Positions 26,475 to 34,556 of a DNA stretch of 64,000 bases are shown here, piece by piece. The stretch lies in contig NZ_JACYFC010000003.1 in assembly GCF_014803385.1 (NCBI RefSeq), forward strand, positions 434,001 to 498,000, given 5' to 3'. The notes under the pieces were generated by a model. That model was given only the letters and a program-made list of their open reading frames with translations. It was not told where the DNA came from and ran no database searches. The first letter of the stretch is position 1; each line of letters begins with the position of its first letter. Source of the stretch: Marinomonas colpomeniae. GTDB lineage: Bacteria > Pseudomonadota > Gammaproteobacteria > Pseudomonadales > Marinomonadaceae. Position numbers and translations under genes: made by a program.

Positions 26475-27428
26475 TTAAGCGTTATCTGAAAGTATTCTTT
26501 GAAATATAAGTGCCTTCAAGCCACTTTCAATCTCAATATCTTGAAACTCTGGTGGATTGTCTAAGCGATATTGGAAAACAAGCTCTGGTGCTTCTTCATT
26601 CATGCCATCAATAAGAAACTGAGCAGGAAGTGTTGGGTCATTAACACAAGCCATCACTTGACCATTCGTTGTCAGCAAATCTGGTAAGCGGCGTAATATT
26701 TTTTGGTAGTCTTTAGTGAGAGCAAAGCTGCCGCGCTGGAAAGTAGGTGGGTCTATAATGATAAGGTCGTATTCACCGTATTTTTTGATTTTCCCCCAAG
26801 ATTTAAAAATATCATGAGCAAAGAATTTCACGTTGTTTATGTCGTGCTTATTCAATCGATGATTGTCGCGTCCACGGCTTAATACCGCTTTTGCCATGTC
26901 TAAATTCACGACGAAATCTGCACCACCAGTAATAGCAGCGACAGAAAAACCGCAAGTATAAGAGAATAGGTTAAGCACTCGTTTATCTTGACTGTTGTCT
27001 TTGACCCAACGGCGTCCATAGCGCATGTCTAGAAAGAGGCCTGAGTTTTGATTCTTACCTAAATCTAATTGGAAAAGAAGACCATCTTCGTCGACGACTT
27101 GAGAGGCTTTATAATCTCCCCATAAGCACTCTGTTGGGCTTTTTTCTTGGTGTCTATGTTGTAAAAGTAGAGATGTTGCTTTACTTGAAACCCACTCAGG
27201 TTGAGACGTCCAATTGATTAAGTCATGGTTTAATTGTATTAAAAATTCGTCGGATGATTCTTTGAAAAGAGAGACTAATACTTGCCCGTCTAACCAATCA
27301 ATGGTGATGTGCTCCAATCCTGGAAAGCATTTACCTCGTCCATGAAATAACCGTTGGGCACCCTGAGGTTGCTGTTCTAACTTAAGTAAGAGGCGTTCTG
27401 ATAGCGTGGATAAGGCTTGTAAGTCCAT
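26475..27428 (-). CDS. SAM-dependent methyltransferase, RlmI/RlmK-like
   Basis: Class I methyltransferase of 317 residues of the Methyltrans_SAM family found in the 23S rRNA enzymes RlmI and the C-terminal half of RlmL. Motifs seen are NSGLFLDMRYGRRWV (substrate/SAM entry), VLNLFSYTCGFSVAAITGGADFVVNLDMAKAVL (SAM-binding loop), HDIFKSW, and IIIDPPTFQRGSFALTKDYQKIL (catalytic DPPTF). It lacks the N-terminal PUA domain of RlmI. An rRNA target is likely from family membership, but the exact base is unknown. The start is ATG 27428, and the small 56-residue gene follows. Confidence 0.85.
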   Translation of the reverse strand: MDLQALSTLSERLLLKLEQQPQGAQRLFHGRGKCFPGLEHITIDWLDGQVLVSLFKESSDEFLIQLNHDLINWTSQPEWVSSKATSLLLQHRHQEKSPTECLWGDYKASQVVDEDGLLFQLDLGKNQNSGLFLDMRYGRRWVKDNSQDKRVLNLFSYTCGFSVAAITGGADFVVNLDMAKAVLSRGRDNHRLNKHDINNVKFFAHDIFKSWGKIKKYGEYDLIIIDPPTFQRGSFALTKDYQKILRRLPDLLTTNGQVMACVNDPTLPAQFLIDGMNEEAPELVFQYRLDNPPEFQDIEIESGLKALIFQRILSDNA

Positions 27429-27535
27429 AGAGTCGGATTCTAATACTAATTTGATTACAGCGTATTCTACTGATAACGAGCAGAGGTGCCAGCAGAAACT
27501 ATAAGAGGAAAGGGTAAGACACAGTGTATAAGAAG

Positions 27536-27567
27536 GTCTATTGAACTTAGTTTAAAGCTCAATAGAC
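27536..27567 (-). terminator. Hairpin downstream of the PepSY membrane protein gene
   Basis: GTCTATTGA (27536-27544) pairs perfectly with TCAATAGAC (27559-27567), 25 bases past the stop of the minus-strand gene. Only a short T-rich segment follows, so it is a weak terminator or 3'-end stabiliser. Confidence 0.5.
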
Positions 27568-27591
27568 ACTCTAGTAGTACTTATTGAAATC

Positions 27592-28968
27592 TTAAGCGCG
27601 CTTAGCTCGCCAAATATCAATCAGTAGGAAAATTAATAGACTCACCCCCATTACTGGTAAACTGACGCCTAATGCAATAGCAATAATAAAGGTCATAGTT
27701 TTTTGCAGTGTTGAGAGTTTTTTCCATGCTTGAGTTAGCGGCTTTGACGTAGACGCTGCAGAAGGGCGACGTATCCACCACATTTTGTAGCCCCAAATAA
27801 TCATGAAGCATAAAGATAAGCCAAATGCCGCGAGAATAATTTGGTTAACGACACCAAATAAAATACCCATGTGGGTATCAATTCCCCAACGAATTAATTT
27901 TGCTACTAAAGGGAAATTTTTAAAATCGGCACGACTGGTTACTGTCATAGTACTTGCATCAACAGCAACGCTATCAACTTGAGTTGGCCACGAGCGGTCA
28001 ATTTCACGAACGAACCAAGCTTTACCTTCTCCTTTTGATGGTTTGATTTCTAATATATTGGAATCAATACCTGCATCTCGAGCACTTTTTAATACGCCAT
28101 CAAACAAAAGATCTGTATTAATGCTGTGAGTCGAAACATGGGGTTCTGACTCGACATTCTGATGATGTGCATGCTCGTCTGAAGAAACTATTTCATCGCT
28201 CTTCTGTGCTAGGTTTAAAGACACAGAGGGAGTTACCCAGCCAATGCTAGTACGCAAAGTACCAATATTTCCTCCAGCCCATTTGGACCAAGTTAATCCA
28301 GTGATAGACACAAAAATAAGACCGATAAATAAACATAACCCGACTTGATAGTGGCGTCTTCGTTTGTTTAGTAACTCTGTTTTTTTAGCGGCTTCTGCAG
28401 TGTTTTTCTTGCCACCTTTGTACCATAGAAACAAACCACCTAATGCAGCAATCCATAACCAAGACGCCGCTAGTTCGCTGTAATAGCGACCCACTTCACC
28501 TAATAAAAGTTGGCGATGTAAATAATCGATAGCGGTTCTAATCGGTAATACACCGCTGGTTCCATAAACAGGCAAGTTTCCTTTTAATTCAAGGGTAACC
28601 GGATCAATGAATAAGGCACGAGCACCAGAAAATCCGGCTGTTGAATCTAAAAACATAACTCGTGTTGTGTCGCCTTGTTCCGGCGCTGGTCGAACTGCAA
28701 AGAGTTTAAGATCTTCTTGCAAGTAAGATCGTGCTGACGTGATTTGTGCTGCAAGTGATTGTATTTCACCTGTACTTTGAGTAGTTAATGCATCTTTGTA
28801 GATGGCATTTTCTATCTGAGGAGATATCACATAGAGGGTGCCTGTTAACGCCGCAATAAAAATAAATGGTCCAATGAAGAAACCAATATAAAAATGTAAT
28901 CTTGTTATTAATAAAAGCATAGCGTTCGAAGATGATTCGGATGCTGTCTTATTTATATTTGTTGGCAT
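27592..28968 (-). CDS. PepSY-associated TM-helix membrane protein with His-rich periplasmic segment
   Basis: A 458-residue inner-membrane protein of the PiuB/PepSY_TM type. Its membrane segments lie near 22-47, 166-183, 207-228, 366-398 and 422-452, with two large periplasmic PepSY-containing regions between them. The first helix pair contains LHFYIGFFIGPFIFIAALTGTLYVISPQIE and the fourth region WGIDTHMGILFGVVNQIILAAFGL, with conserved membrane histidines. The second periplasmic region carries a His-rich run (DEHAHHQNVESEPHVSTHS). Such proteins usually accompany siderophore or copper receptors and are thought to act in ferric reduction or metal handling. A DUF2946 gene lies 148 bases upstream on the same strand. 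Confidence 0.85.
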   Translation of the reverse strand: MPTNINKTASESSSNAMLLLITRLHFYIGFFIGPFIFIAALTGTLYVISPQIENAIYKDALTTQSTGEIQSLAAQITSARSYLQEDLKLFAVRPAPEQGDTTRVMFLDSTAGFSGARALFIDPVTLELKGNLPVYGTSGVLPIRTAIDYLHRQLLLGEVGRYYSELAASWLWIAALGGLFLWYKGGKKNTAEAAKKTELLNKRRRHYQVGLCLFIGLIFVSITGLTWSKWAGGNIGTLRTSIGWVTPSVSLNLAQKSDEIVSSDEHAHHQNVESEPHVSTHSINTDLLFDGVLKSARDAGIDSNILEIKPSKGEGKAWFVREIDRSWPTQVDSVAVDASTMTVTSRADFKNFPLVAKLIRWGIDTHMGILFGVVNQIILAAFGLSLCFMIIWGYKMWWIRRPSAASTSKPLTQAWKKLSTLQKTMTFIIAIALGVSLPVMGVSLLIFLLIDIWRAKRA

Positions 28969-29116
28969 AGTTTGTTCTCATACTAGAAAAGGGCAATACA
29001 AAGCCTTTGAGTTAAAAACTCACTTTCCTAAAGTTGTGAAAGTACACAAACGCGTATTCTTGCTTGGTGATCAAAGCAAAAAAGAAGAGGCGTCATGTTA
29101 TGTATTGACTGATGAG

Positions 29117-29623
29117 TTAACTTGTTAGGTGAGGTGGCGCTCTTGGTAAAATAGAGGTGAAAGGTAAATGGTATTTACGCGAAACCGTTGAAAATACCAA
29201 GTTTGGGTAATGGATTGGTTTGATTGGAGTGATGTTAAAGGTTTTCACATCAAGCCAGCTTAAGTGAAACAGTAATGCGCAATAACCACAGGCTTCTAAT
29301 AGATTGGTGGCTGCTCCTTCAGCATGATGACCCTGATGGCCACTGTGTTCATTAATAGAAACATGTTTGTCTGAGATTTGAGCAGACGTTTGCTTGATAT
29401 TACTTGTTTGAAGGTGATGTCCCATTTTTTCATGGTCGTGTTCTTGCATCACCATTATGCTTGTCGGTGCGATTGACTGTGTTTTTATTGCTTCTGGAAA
29501 GGCTTGAGCGATTTGTGAAAAAAGAGGGGCGAAATAAATAATAAGCACAGAAAACAAGCAAAGACATACGGCAAATTGTATCTTTGCTTGTTTCAAACGA
29601 AAGGTGGTTTTTCGCATATCCAT
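29117..29623 (-). CDS. DUF2946-family protein with His-rich segment
   Basis: A 168-residue protein with a hydrophobic N-terminal anchor or signal (about 15-40). A His/Met-rich middle follows (MQEHDHEKMGHHLQ and HSGHQGHHAEGA), then the family core EACGYCALLFHLSW with a Cys pair. DUF2946 proteins are often found beside copper-type TonB receptors and PepSY proteins. The residue content suggests periplasmic copper or other metal binding; this is inference. It lies 34 bases after a DUF2750 gene and upstream of the PepSY gene on the same strand. No strong ribosome-binding site is seen for either of the two N-terminal ATGs. Confidence 0.78.
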   Translation of the reverse strand: MDMRKTTFRLKQAKIQFAVCLCLFSVLIIYFAPLFSQIAQAFPEAIKTQSIAPTSIMVMQEHDHEKMGHHLQTSNIKQTSAQISDKHVSINEHSGHQGHHAEGAATNLLEACGYCALLFHLSWLDVKTFNITPIKPIHYPNLVFSTVSRKYHLPFTSILPRAPPHLTS

Positions 29624-29657
29624 GCGTCTTAAGACTAACCGCTAGATAAAACTGAAT

Positions 29658-30029
29658 TTATTTGGCGTTTAGGTCAAAGGCATGTTCTTCTGCTGAAGAG
29701 ACGATGCATTCACCTGCTAAGTTTGGCGAAATTCCAACAGAGAAACCATCACTTTGCATCCCAGGAAGCCACTTTTCAGGCCAGTCTTCGGCATTAATTT
29801 CTAATGCGTTGAATCCTTCATGATCTGCTCTGCCCCAGTCCGTAGCCATCGCTTTTGATGGCCAAACAGGCAGTACTTTGTCACTGCCTAAGTCAATGAT
29901 TAAACAGCCCTCGGCATCCGCTAGAGCCCATATAGATTGACCTTTTTTGATGGCCGCAATCACTTGAGTGTAGCGTTCACTACTTGGTAGGCGGTAGAAA
30001 GAGTCATCAAAAATTGTTGTTGCGGTCAT
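29658..30029 (-). CDS. DUF2750-family protein
   Basis: A 123-residue soluble protein. The pattern FYRLPSSERYTQVIAAIKKGQSIWALADAEGCLII and VLPVWPSKAMATDWGRADHEGFNALEINAEDWPEKWLPGMQSDG, ending near SVGISPNLAGECIVSSAEE, is that of DUF2750. These are small cytoplasmic proteins of unknown function with a likely mixed alpha/beta fold. I use the ATG at 30029; a longer in-frame GTG start at 30068 has no ribosome-binding site. It lies 34 bases upstream of the DUF2946 gene on the same strand and downstream of a strong terminator that ends the purine operon. Confidence 0.78.
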   Translation of the reverse strand: MTATTIFDDSFYRLPSSERYTQVIAAIKKGQSIWALADAEGCLIIDLGSDKVLPVWPSKAMATDWGRADHEGFNALEINAEDWPEKWLPGMQSDGFSVGISPNLAGECIVSSAEEHAFDLNAK

Positions 30030-30085
30030 GAATTTAGCTCGAATTATAAAAAAGAAGGATCTTAACACATGAAAACAAGAGATTA

Positions 30086-30116
30086 AAAAAGAATGACCTA
30101 TTGGGTCATTCTTTTT
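30086..30116 (-). terminator. Rho-independent terminator of the purine operon
   Basis: AAAAAGAATGACC (30086-30098) pairs perfectly with GGTCATTCTTTTT (30104-30116) around a five-base loop, 46 bases after the deaminase stop on the minus strand. T-rich sequence flanks it in both directions. Confidence 0.88.
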
Positions 30117-30161
30117 ATCGTTTGAGTTTATGGCGTTAGAATTTAAAGAAAGTGAACGTAA

Positions 30162-31178
30162 TTAATGAAATAAATTATCTAGTTGCTTTAAGTGGATTTC
30201 TTTCGCTGTTTTATCCATCCAGCTACAGGAAATACCATTTTTAGCCAGTTGAAAAAGTTCTTCTTTGTTGATGCCTGTTTTTTCTATTAGAGCGGTGTAG
30301 TTGTCATTCATGTAGCCACCAAAATAGGCTGGATCATCTGAATTTATAGTAGCGTTTAAGCCAAGCTCTAGCATGCTTCTGATAGGGTGTTGTTTCATAT
30401 CAGTGACAACACATAGCTTTAAATTAGAAAGAGGGCAGACGGTCAACGTGAGATCACGTTTTTTGATTTCAGCGATCAGAAGTTCGTCTTCTAATGCTCT
30501 GTTACCATGATCGATGCGATCCACTTTAATGATGTCAATTGCTTGCCATACGTATTCCGGAGGGCCTTCTTCACCGGCGTGGGCTGTTATTTTTAAGCGT
30601 AAGTCACGACAAGCTTTGAATACGTTAGTAAACTTTTTAGGTGGATGACCTAGCTCTGAACTATCAAGACCAATACCATCAATCCATTTTATAAAAGGTT
30701 TTGCCTGCTCCAGTGTCTCAAATGCGCTTTCTTCACTTAAATGTCGTAAGAAAGACATGATGAGCTTAGATGTCATTCCCCATTTTTTTCCTGCATCTTG
30801 CAATGCATTATAGATACCAGAGATTTGAATCTCAAACGGAACACCTCGAGAGAGGTGCCCTTGAGGGTCAAAGAATATCTCTACGTGAACGACATTTTCG
30901 CTGTGTACTTTTTCTAAGTAAGCCATGGTCAAATCGTAAAAATCTACTTCATGTAAAAGTACCGACATACCTTGATAATAGAGATCTAAAAAATCTTGGA
31001 GCTGTGTAAATTGATACGCCGCTTTCAGTTCTTCGACGGTTTTGTATTTTAGATCAACCTTGTTACGTTGAGCGATAGCAAACATTTGATCGGCTTCGAA
31101 AGTACCTTCAATGTGTAGGTGAAGTTCAGTCTTTGGCATTTTCTGTGCTAAGGCAACCAATGCTTTTGTTGTGTTCAT
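30162..31178 (-). CDS. Adenine deaminase of the adenosine-deaminase superfamily
   Basis: Zinc amidohydrolase of 338 residues. Metal ligands are H20 and H22 in TELHLHIEGT, H200 in TAHAGEE, and D281 in INSDDPAYFGG; E203 and H224 are the catalytic pair. The segment GLDSSELGHPPKKF (171-183) is the form I recall for adenine aminohydrolases such as the Pseudomonas enzyme, where adenosine deaminases have a nucleoside-type loop instead. I therefore favour adenine to hypoxanthine deamination. It is the last gene of the BMP-type ABC importer unit, separated from the binding protein by 234 bases with a hairpin. An ADA-type activity is the main alternative. Confidence 0.82.
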   Translation of the reverse strand: MNTTKALVALAQKMPKTELHLHIEGTFEADQMFAIAQRNKVDLKYKTVEELKAAYQFTQLQDFLDLYYQGMSVLLHEVDFYDLTMAYLEKVHSENVVHVEIFFDPQGHLSRGVPFEIQISGIYNALQDAGKKWGMTSKLIMSFLRHLSEESAFETLEQAKPFIKWIDGIGLDSSELGHPPKKFTNVFKACRDLRLKITAHAGEEGPPEYVWQAIDIIKVDRIDHGNRALEDELLIAEIKKRDLTLTVCPLSNLKLCVVTDMKQHPIRSMLELGLNATINSDDPAYFGGYMNDNYTALIEKTGINKEELFQLAKNGISCSWMDKTAKEIHLKQLDNLFH

Positions 31179-31342
31179 AAAATGGCCATATCGTGTGTGT
31201 GTGTTAATAACGTTTAGTGGTCTTCGAATAATTTTTTATATTAATTTTCAGTCGCTTGATTGGAAATATACAATAAAAACGAATATGAAAAAGAAGATTC
31301 TTAGGAATAGCTGAATTTACTATAAATGCGGGATATAAAGTA

Positions 31343-31379
31343 TTGTGTACAGCCAGTAATTAATACCGACTATACACAA
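31343..31379 (-). promoter_or_regulatory. Intercistronic hairpin between the BMP-binding-protein gene and the deaminase gene
   Basis: TTGTGTACAG (31343-31352) pairs with CTATACACAA (31370-31379), ten positions with one mismatch. It lies 34 bases after the binding-protein stop on the minus strand and has no clear T-run. It may shield the 3' end of the binding-protein message or attenuate the deaminase gene. Confidence 0.45.
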
Positions 31380-31412
31380 CAAGCATCTCAGAGAGAGGTT
31401 TTTAAAATTCGA

Positions 31413-32480
31413 CTAGTGAGGAACTTCGTCTGTAATACCTTCAACGTACCAGTTTACTTGAGCAAGCTCTACATCCGTCATTGAATGGCCTGCTTTAACA
31501 ACTAGGTTACCTTTATTGTCTTTGATTGGACCAGTGAATGGTTTAAGTTCGCCTGATTTAATCGCAGCAAAAGTAGAGCTGATTTTTGCTTTAACCGCTT
31601 CTGGAAGATTTGGATTGATAGATTCAATTGTTAAAATTTCATCAGCAAATCCACCCCAGTAATCTTTTGGTTCCCACGTCTTATCCATTACGTTTTTCGC
31701 AATGTTGATGTAATAAGGTGTCCAGTTATCACGAACAGAAAACATGTGTGCTTCAGGTGCGAATTGGCTCATGTCAGATGCTTGACCAATTGCACGTAAA
31801 CCACGTTTTTCAGCAGCAATAAGTGGTGCTGGGCTGTCAGTATGTTGAATTAGAACATCAACGCCTTGATCCATTAGAGCATTAGCTGCATCTGTTTCTT
31901 TACCTGGATCATACCAAGAGTTTACCCAAACAATTTTCATTTTTACGTTAGGGTTAACGCTTTTAGCGGCCATGAAAGTTGAGTTGATGTCACGGATTAC
32001 TTCAGGAATTGGGAAAGAGCCGATGTAACCGATCGTGTCAGTTTTCGTCATCATCCCCGCTGCTGTACCAGAAACATAACGACCTTCATAAGTACGTAGT
32101 ACATATGTACCTACGTTTTTAGAAAGCTTGTAACCTGTTGCGTGTTCAAACGTCACGTTAGGGAAGCGTTTTGCCACTTTAATCGTTGGGTTCATGAAAC
32201 CAAAAGAGGTTGTGAAGATTAGATCGTTACCTGCTTTAGCTAATTGAGTGATTACACGTTCTGCATCCGCGCCTTCAGGAACGTTCTCTACAAATGTTGT
32301 TTCTACTTTGTCACCAAAATATTCCTCTAGCCCTTTACGGCCTAAGTCGTGCTCGTAACTCCAGCCTAAATCGCCAACAGGGCCAACATAGACAAATCCA
32401 ACTTTTAATGGATCTTCAGCCAGAGCAGCGTTTGCTCCTGCTAAAAGTCCTAGACCAACTAGTAAACTTTTAAATTTCAT
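31413..32480 (-). CDS. BMP-family ABC transporter substrate-binding protein
   Basis: Periplasmic binding protein of 355 residues, with a signal peptide cleaved near ALAED (residue 22) and no lipobox cysteine. The Bmp/PnrA-like fold is shown by LKVGFVYVGPVGDLGWSYEHDLGRKGLEEYFGD, NDLIFTTSFGFMNPTIKVAKRFPNVTFEHATGY, and IGYIGSFPIPEVIRDINSTFMAA. BMP-family binders recognise nucleosides or purine bases. Downstream lies an adenine-type deaminase and upstream the two permeases and ATPase on the same strand, so a purine ligand is well supported though not proven. AGGAGC precedes the ATG. Confidence 0.9.
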   Translation of the reverse strand: MKFKSLLVGLGLLAGANAALAEDPLKVGFVYVGPVGDLGWSYEHDLGRKGLEEYFGDKVETTFVENVPEGADAERVITQLAKAGNDLIFTTSFGFMNPTIKVAKRFPNVTFEHATGYKLSKNVGTYVLRTYEGRYVSGTAAGMMTKTDTIGYIGSFPIPEVIRDINSTFMAAKSVNPNVKMKIVWVNSWYDPGKETDAANALMDQGVDVLIQHTDSPAPLIAAEKRGLRAIGQASDMSQFAPEAHMFSVRDNWTPYYINIAKNVMDKTWEPKDYWGGFADEILTIESINPNLPEAVKAKISSTFAAIKSGELKPFTGPIKDNKGNLVVKAGHSMTDVELAQVNWYVEGITDEVPH

Positions 32481-32546
32481 TTTTAGCTCCTATTTGTGCC
32501 CGTAGGCGTTTTTCTTCAATCGTGAAGTCGTTATTAAAATTGAGAG

Positions 32547-33479
32547 TTATGCCATGTTTCTTGGGTCAAAAGGTTTGCCCAGAGATCGTGGCGCTAGTAA
32601 TTTTTCTTTAAAGTGGTCCGCGCCTATGATTACCATCACAACGACGGTTGCAACATATGGCAGCATGGCAAGTAAATTTGGAGAAATTGACCACCCTAAT
32701 CCTTGTAAAACCAAATGCATGATACTAGCTAAGCCAAAAAGGTAAGCACCTAACATAATGCGGCCAACGCGCCATGATGCAAATACAACAAGAGCCAGTG
32801 CGATCCAGCCGCGACCTGCTGTCATACCTTCAACCCACATAGGTGTGTAAACTAAAGACATATAAGCGCCAGCGGTTCCTGCCATTGCACCACCGAACAT
32901 AACCGCTAAATAACGAACTCTTAGTACCTTAATACCAATGGCGTTAGCAGCATGTGGGTTTTCGCCTACTGCTTTTAATGTCAAACCGATACGAGTCTTA
33001 TTGACAACATAAACTAATAGGGCGGTCATGAAGAAAGAAAAGTACACCAAAATATCATGGCTAAACAGAATTTGACCAACATAAGGAATATCAGAAAGAA
33101 GTGGGATCGCGATTGGTTGGAAGCCTTGAATGGTTTGGCCAACGAAATCAGCACCAATAAAAGCACTTAAACCAGTGCCGAAAATAGTTAAGGCAAGGCC
33201 CGTAGCAACTTGATTGGCGCCGATGTGAAGAACCAATACGGCAAAAATCAAGCTCATAATTGACCCCATCACCATAGCGGCGATAATACCAAACCCCATA
33301 TTGCCTGAGCCATATGCAGCAAGGAAACCAACAACCGCTCCCATTAGCATCATACCTTCTTGGCCAAGGTTCAATACGCCAGATTTTTCACAGATAACTT
33401 CTCCCAAAGCGATAAAGAGTAAAGGGGTACCAGTTTTAATGGCGGCAAACAATATTTGTACTATTAGATCTGCGTCCAA
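32547..33479 (-). CDS. ABC transporter permease (BMP/nucleoside type), second subunit
   Basis: A 310-residue inner-membrane permease of the BPD_transp_2 class, with about eight to nine helices. The motif GTPLLFIALGEVICEKSGVLNLGQEGMMLMGAVVGFLAAYGSGN near the N-terminus and KTRIGLTLKAVGENPHAANAIGIKVLRVRYLAVMFGGAMAGTAGAYMSLVY are the standard YufQ-like signatures. It starts ten bases after the first permease stop and is followed by the binding-protein gene (66-base gap). It forms the transmembrane path for the purine ligand with the partner permease. Confidence 0.92.
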   Translation of the reverse strand: MDADLIVQILFAAIKTGTPLLFIALGEVICEKSGVLNLGQEGMMLMGAVVGFLAAYGSGNMGFGIIAAMVMGSIMSLIFAVLVLHIGANQVATGLALTIFGTGLSAFIGADFVGQTIQGFQPIAIPLLSDIPYVGQILFSHDILVYFSFFMTALLVYVVNKTRIGLTLKAVGENPHAANAIGIKVLRVRYLAVMFGGAMAGTAGAYMSLVYTPMWVEGMTAGRGWIALALVVFASWRVGRIMLGAYLFGLASIMHLVLQGLGWSISPNLLAMLPYVATVVVMVIIGADHFKEKLLAPRSLGKPFDPRNMA

Positions 33480-33488
33480 AATAAGCTC

Positions 33489-34556
33489 CTAGTTTGTCGC
33501 TTGGTTGGTGAATGTGAGGCGATTATTAATAAAAAAGTCACATGCTAATAAGAAGAACAATAAAACACCTTGAAACATACTGATAACAGCAACCGGAATA
33601 CCCATTTCAATTTGAGCTAAGTCACCGCCCATATAAAGTACTGCCATGAACATGGCCGCGATAATGGCACCAATAGGATGTAATCTTCCCAAATAAGCAA
33701 CAATGATGGCGGAATAACCATAACCAGGAGAAATATTTGGGGTTAATTGACCGATTGGTCCTGTCGTTTCACTTACACCCGCTAAGCCAGCTAATGCACC
33801 TGCAAACAACATGACAAACCAACTTAGTTTTTTACTGCTAAACCCTGCATATCTTGCAGCAGGTTCATCTGCACCGAAAACACGAATTTGGAAACCAAGA
33901 TGTGTTTTGCTCAAAATAAACCAACCAATGATACCTGAGATAATCGCGAAAAGAATACCAAGGTGAATTCGGCTACCTTCAAATAATGTAGGTAATAGTG
34001 TTATATCTGAAAACAGCGCGGACTCTGGGAAGCCATAACCATCAGGGTCTCTTAATGGACCATGGACAGACCAGATAAGAAGGTATAGAGCGATATAATT
34101 AAACATAATCGTGGTTAAGATTAGATTTGAGTTGTAGCGTAACTTTAAGAAAGTTGGAACCGCGGCCCAAGCCATACCGGAAATGATGCCTGCTAATAAA
34201 GTGATTGGAAGTGCGAATACAGATTCTGAATCAATAAAGTAAAGCGCCATAGCCGAACCGCCCAATGCGCCGGCTAAAAGCTGTCCTTCTGCACCTATGT
34301 TCCACATGTTAGCGCGATAGCATAATGATAAGCCCACTGCACAAAGTAGTAGAGGTCCCATTTTTACAAACATTTCGCCAATGTTGTAGCTGTCAGCTAA
34401 TGGTGCAATAAGCAACACATGCAAAGCTTGAACTGGTGACTTTCCAATAGCAGAAAATAAAATAGCACCAAAGATGAGGGTCAGTACGATAGCAAGCAGC
34501 GGTGAGGCTACTTTCATTAAAGAACTTGGCTCTGTACGAGCTTGAATGCGGATCAT
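33489..34556 (-). CDS. ABC transporter permease (BMP/nucleoside type), first subunit
   Basis: A 355-residue inner-membrane permease with about nine to ten helices, YufP-like. Characteristic parts are MWNIGAEGQLLAGALGGSAMALY, YNSNLILTTIMFNYIALYLLIWSVHGPLRDPDGYGFP and AARYAGFSSKKLSWFVMLFAGALAGLAGVSETTGPIGQLTPNISPGYGYSAIIVAYLGRL. The ATG at 34556 overlaps the ATPase stop as ATGA, so it is translationally coupled. A longer frame starting at 34604 runs inside the ATPase gene and is not used. Confidence 0.92.
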   Translation of the reverse strand: MIRIQARTEPSSLMKVASPLLAIVLTLIFGAILFSAIGKSPVQALHVLLIAPLADSYNIGEMFVKMGPLLLCAVGLSLCYRANMWNIGAEGQLLAGALGGSAMALYFIDSESVFALPITLLAGIISGMAWAAVPTFLKLRYNSNLILTTIMFNYIALYLLIWSVHGPLRDPDGYGFPESALFSDITLLPTLFEGSRIHLGILFAIISGIIGWFILSKTHLGFQIRVFGADEPAARYAGFSSKKLSWFVMLFAGALAGLAGVSETTGPIGQLTPNISPGYGYSAIIVAYLGRLHPIGAIIAAMFMAVLYMGGDLAQIEMGIPVAVISMFQGVLLFFLLACDFFINNRLTFTNQATN

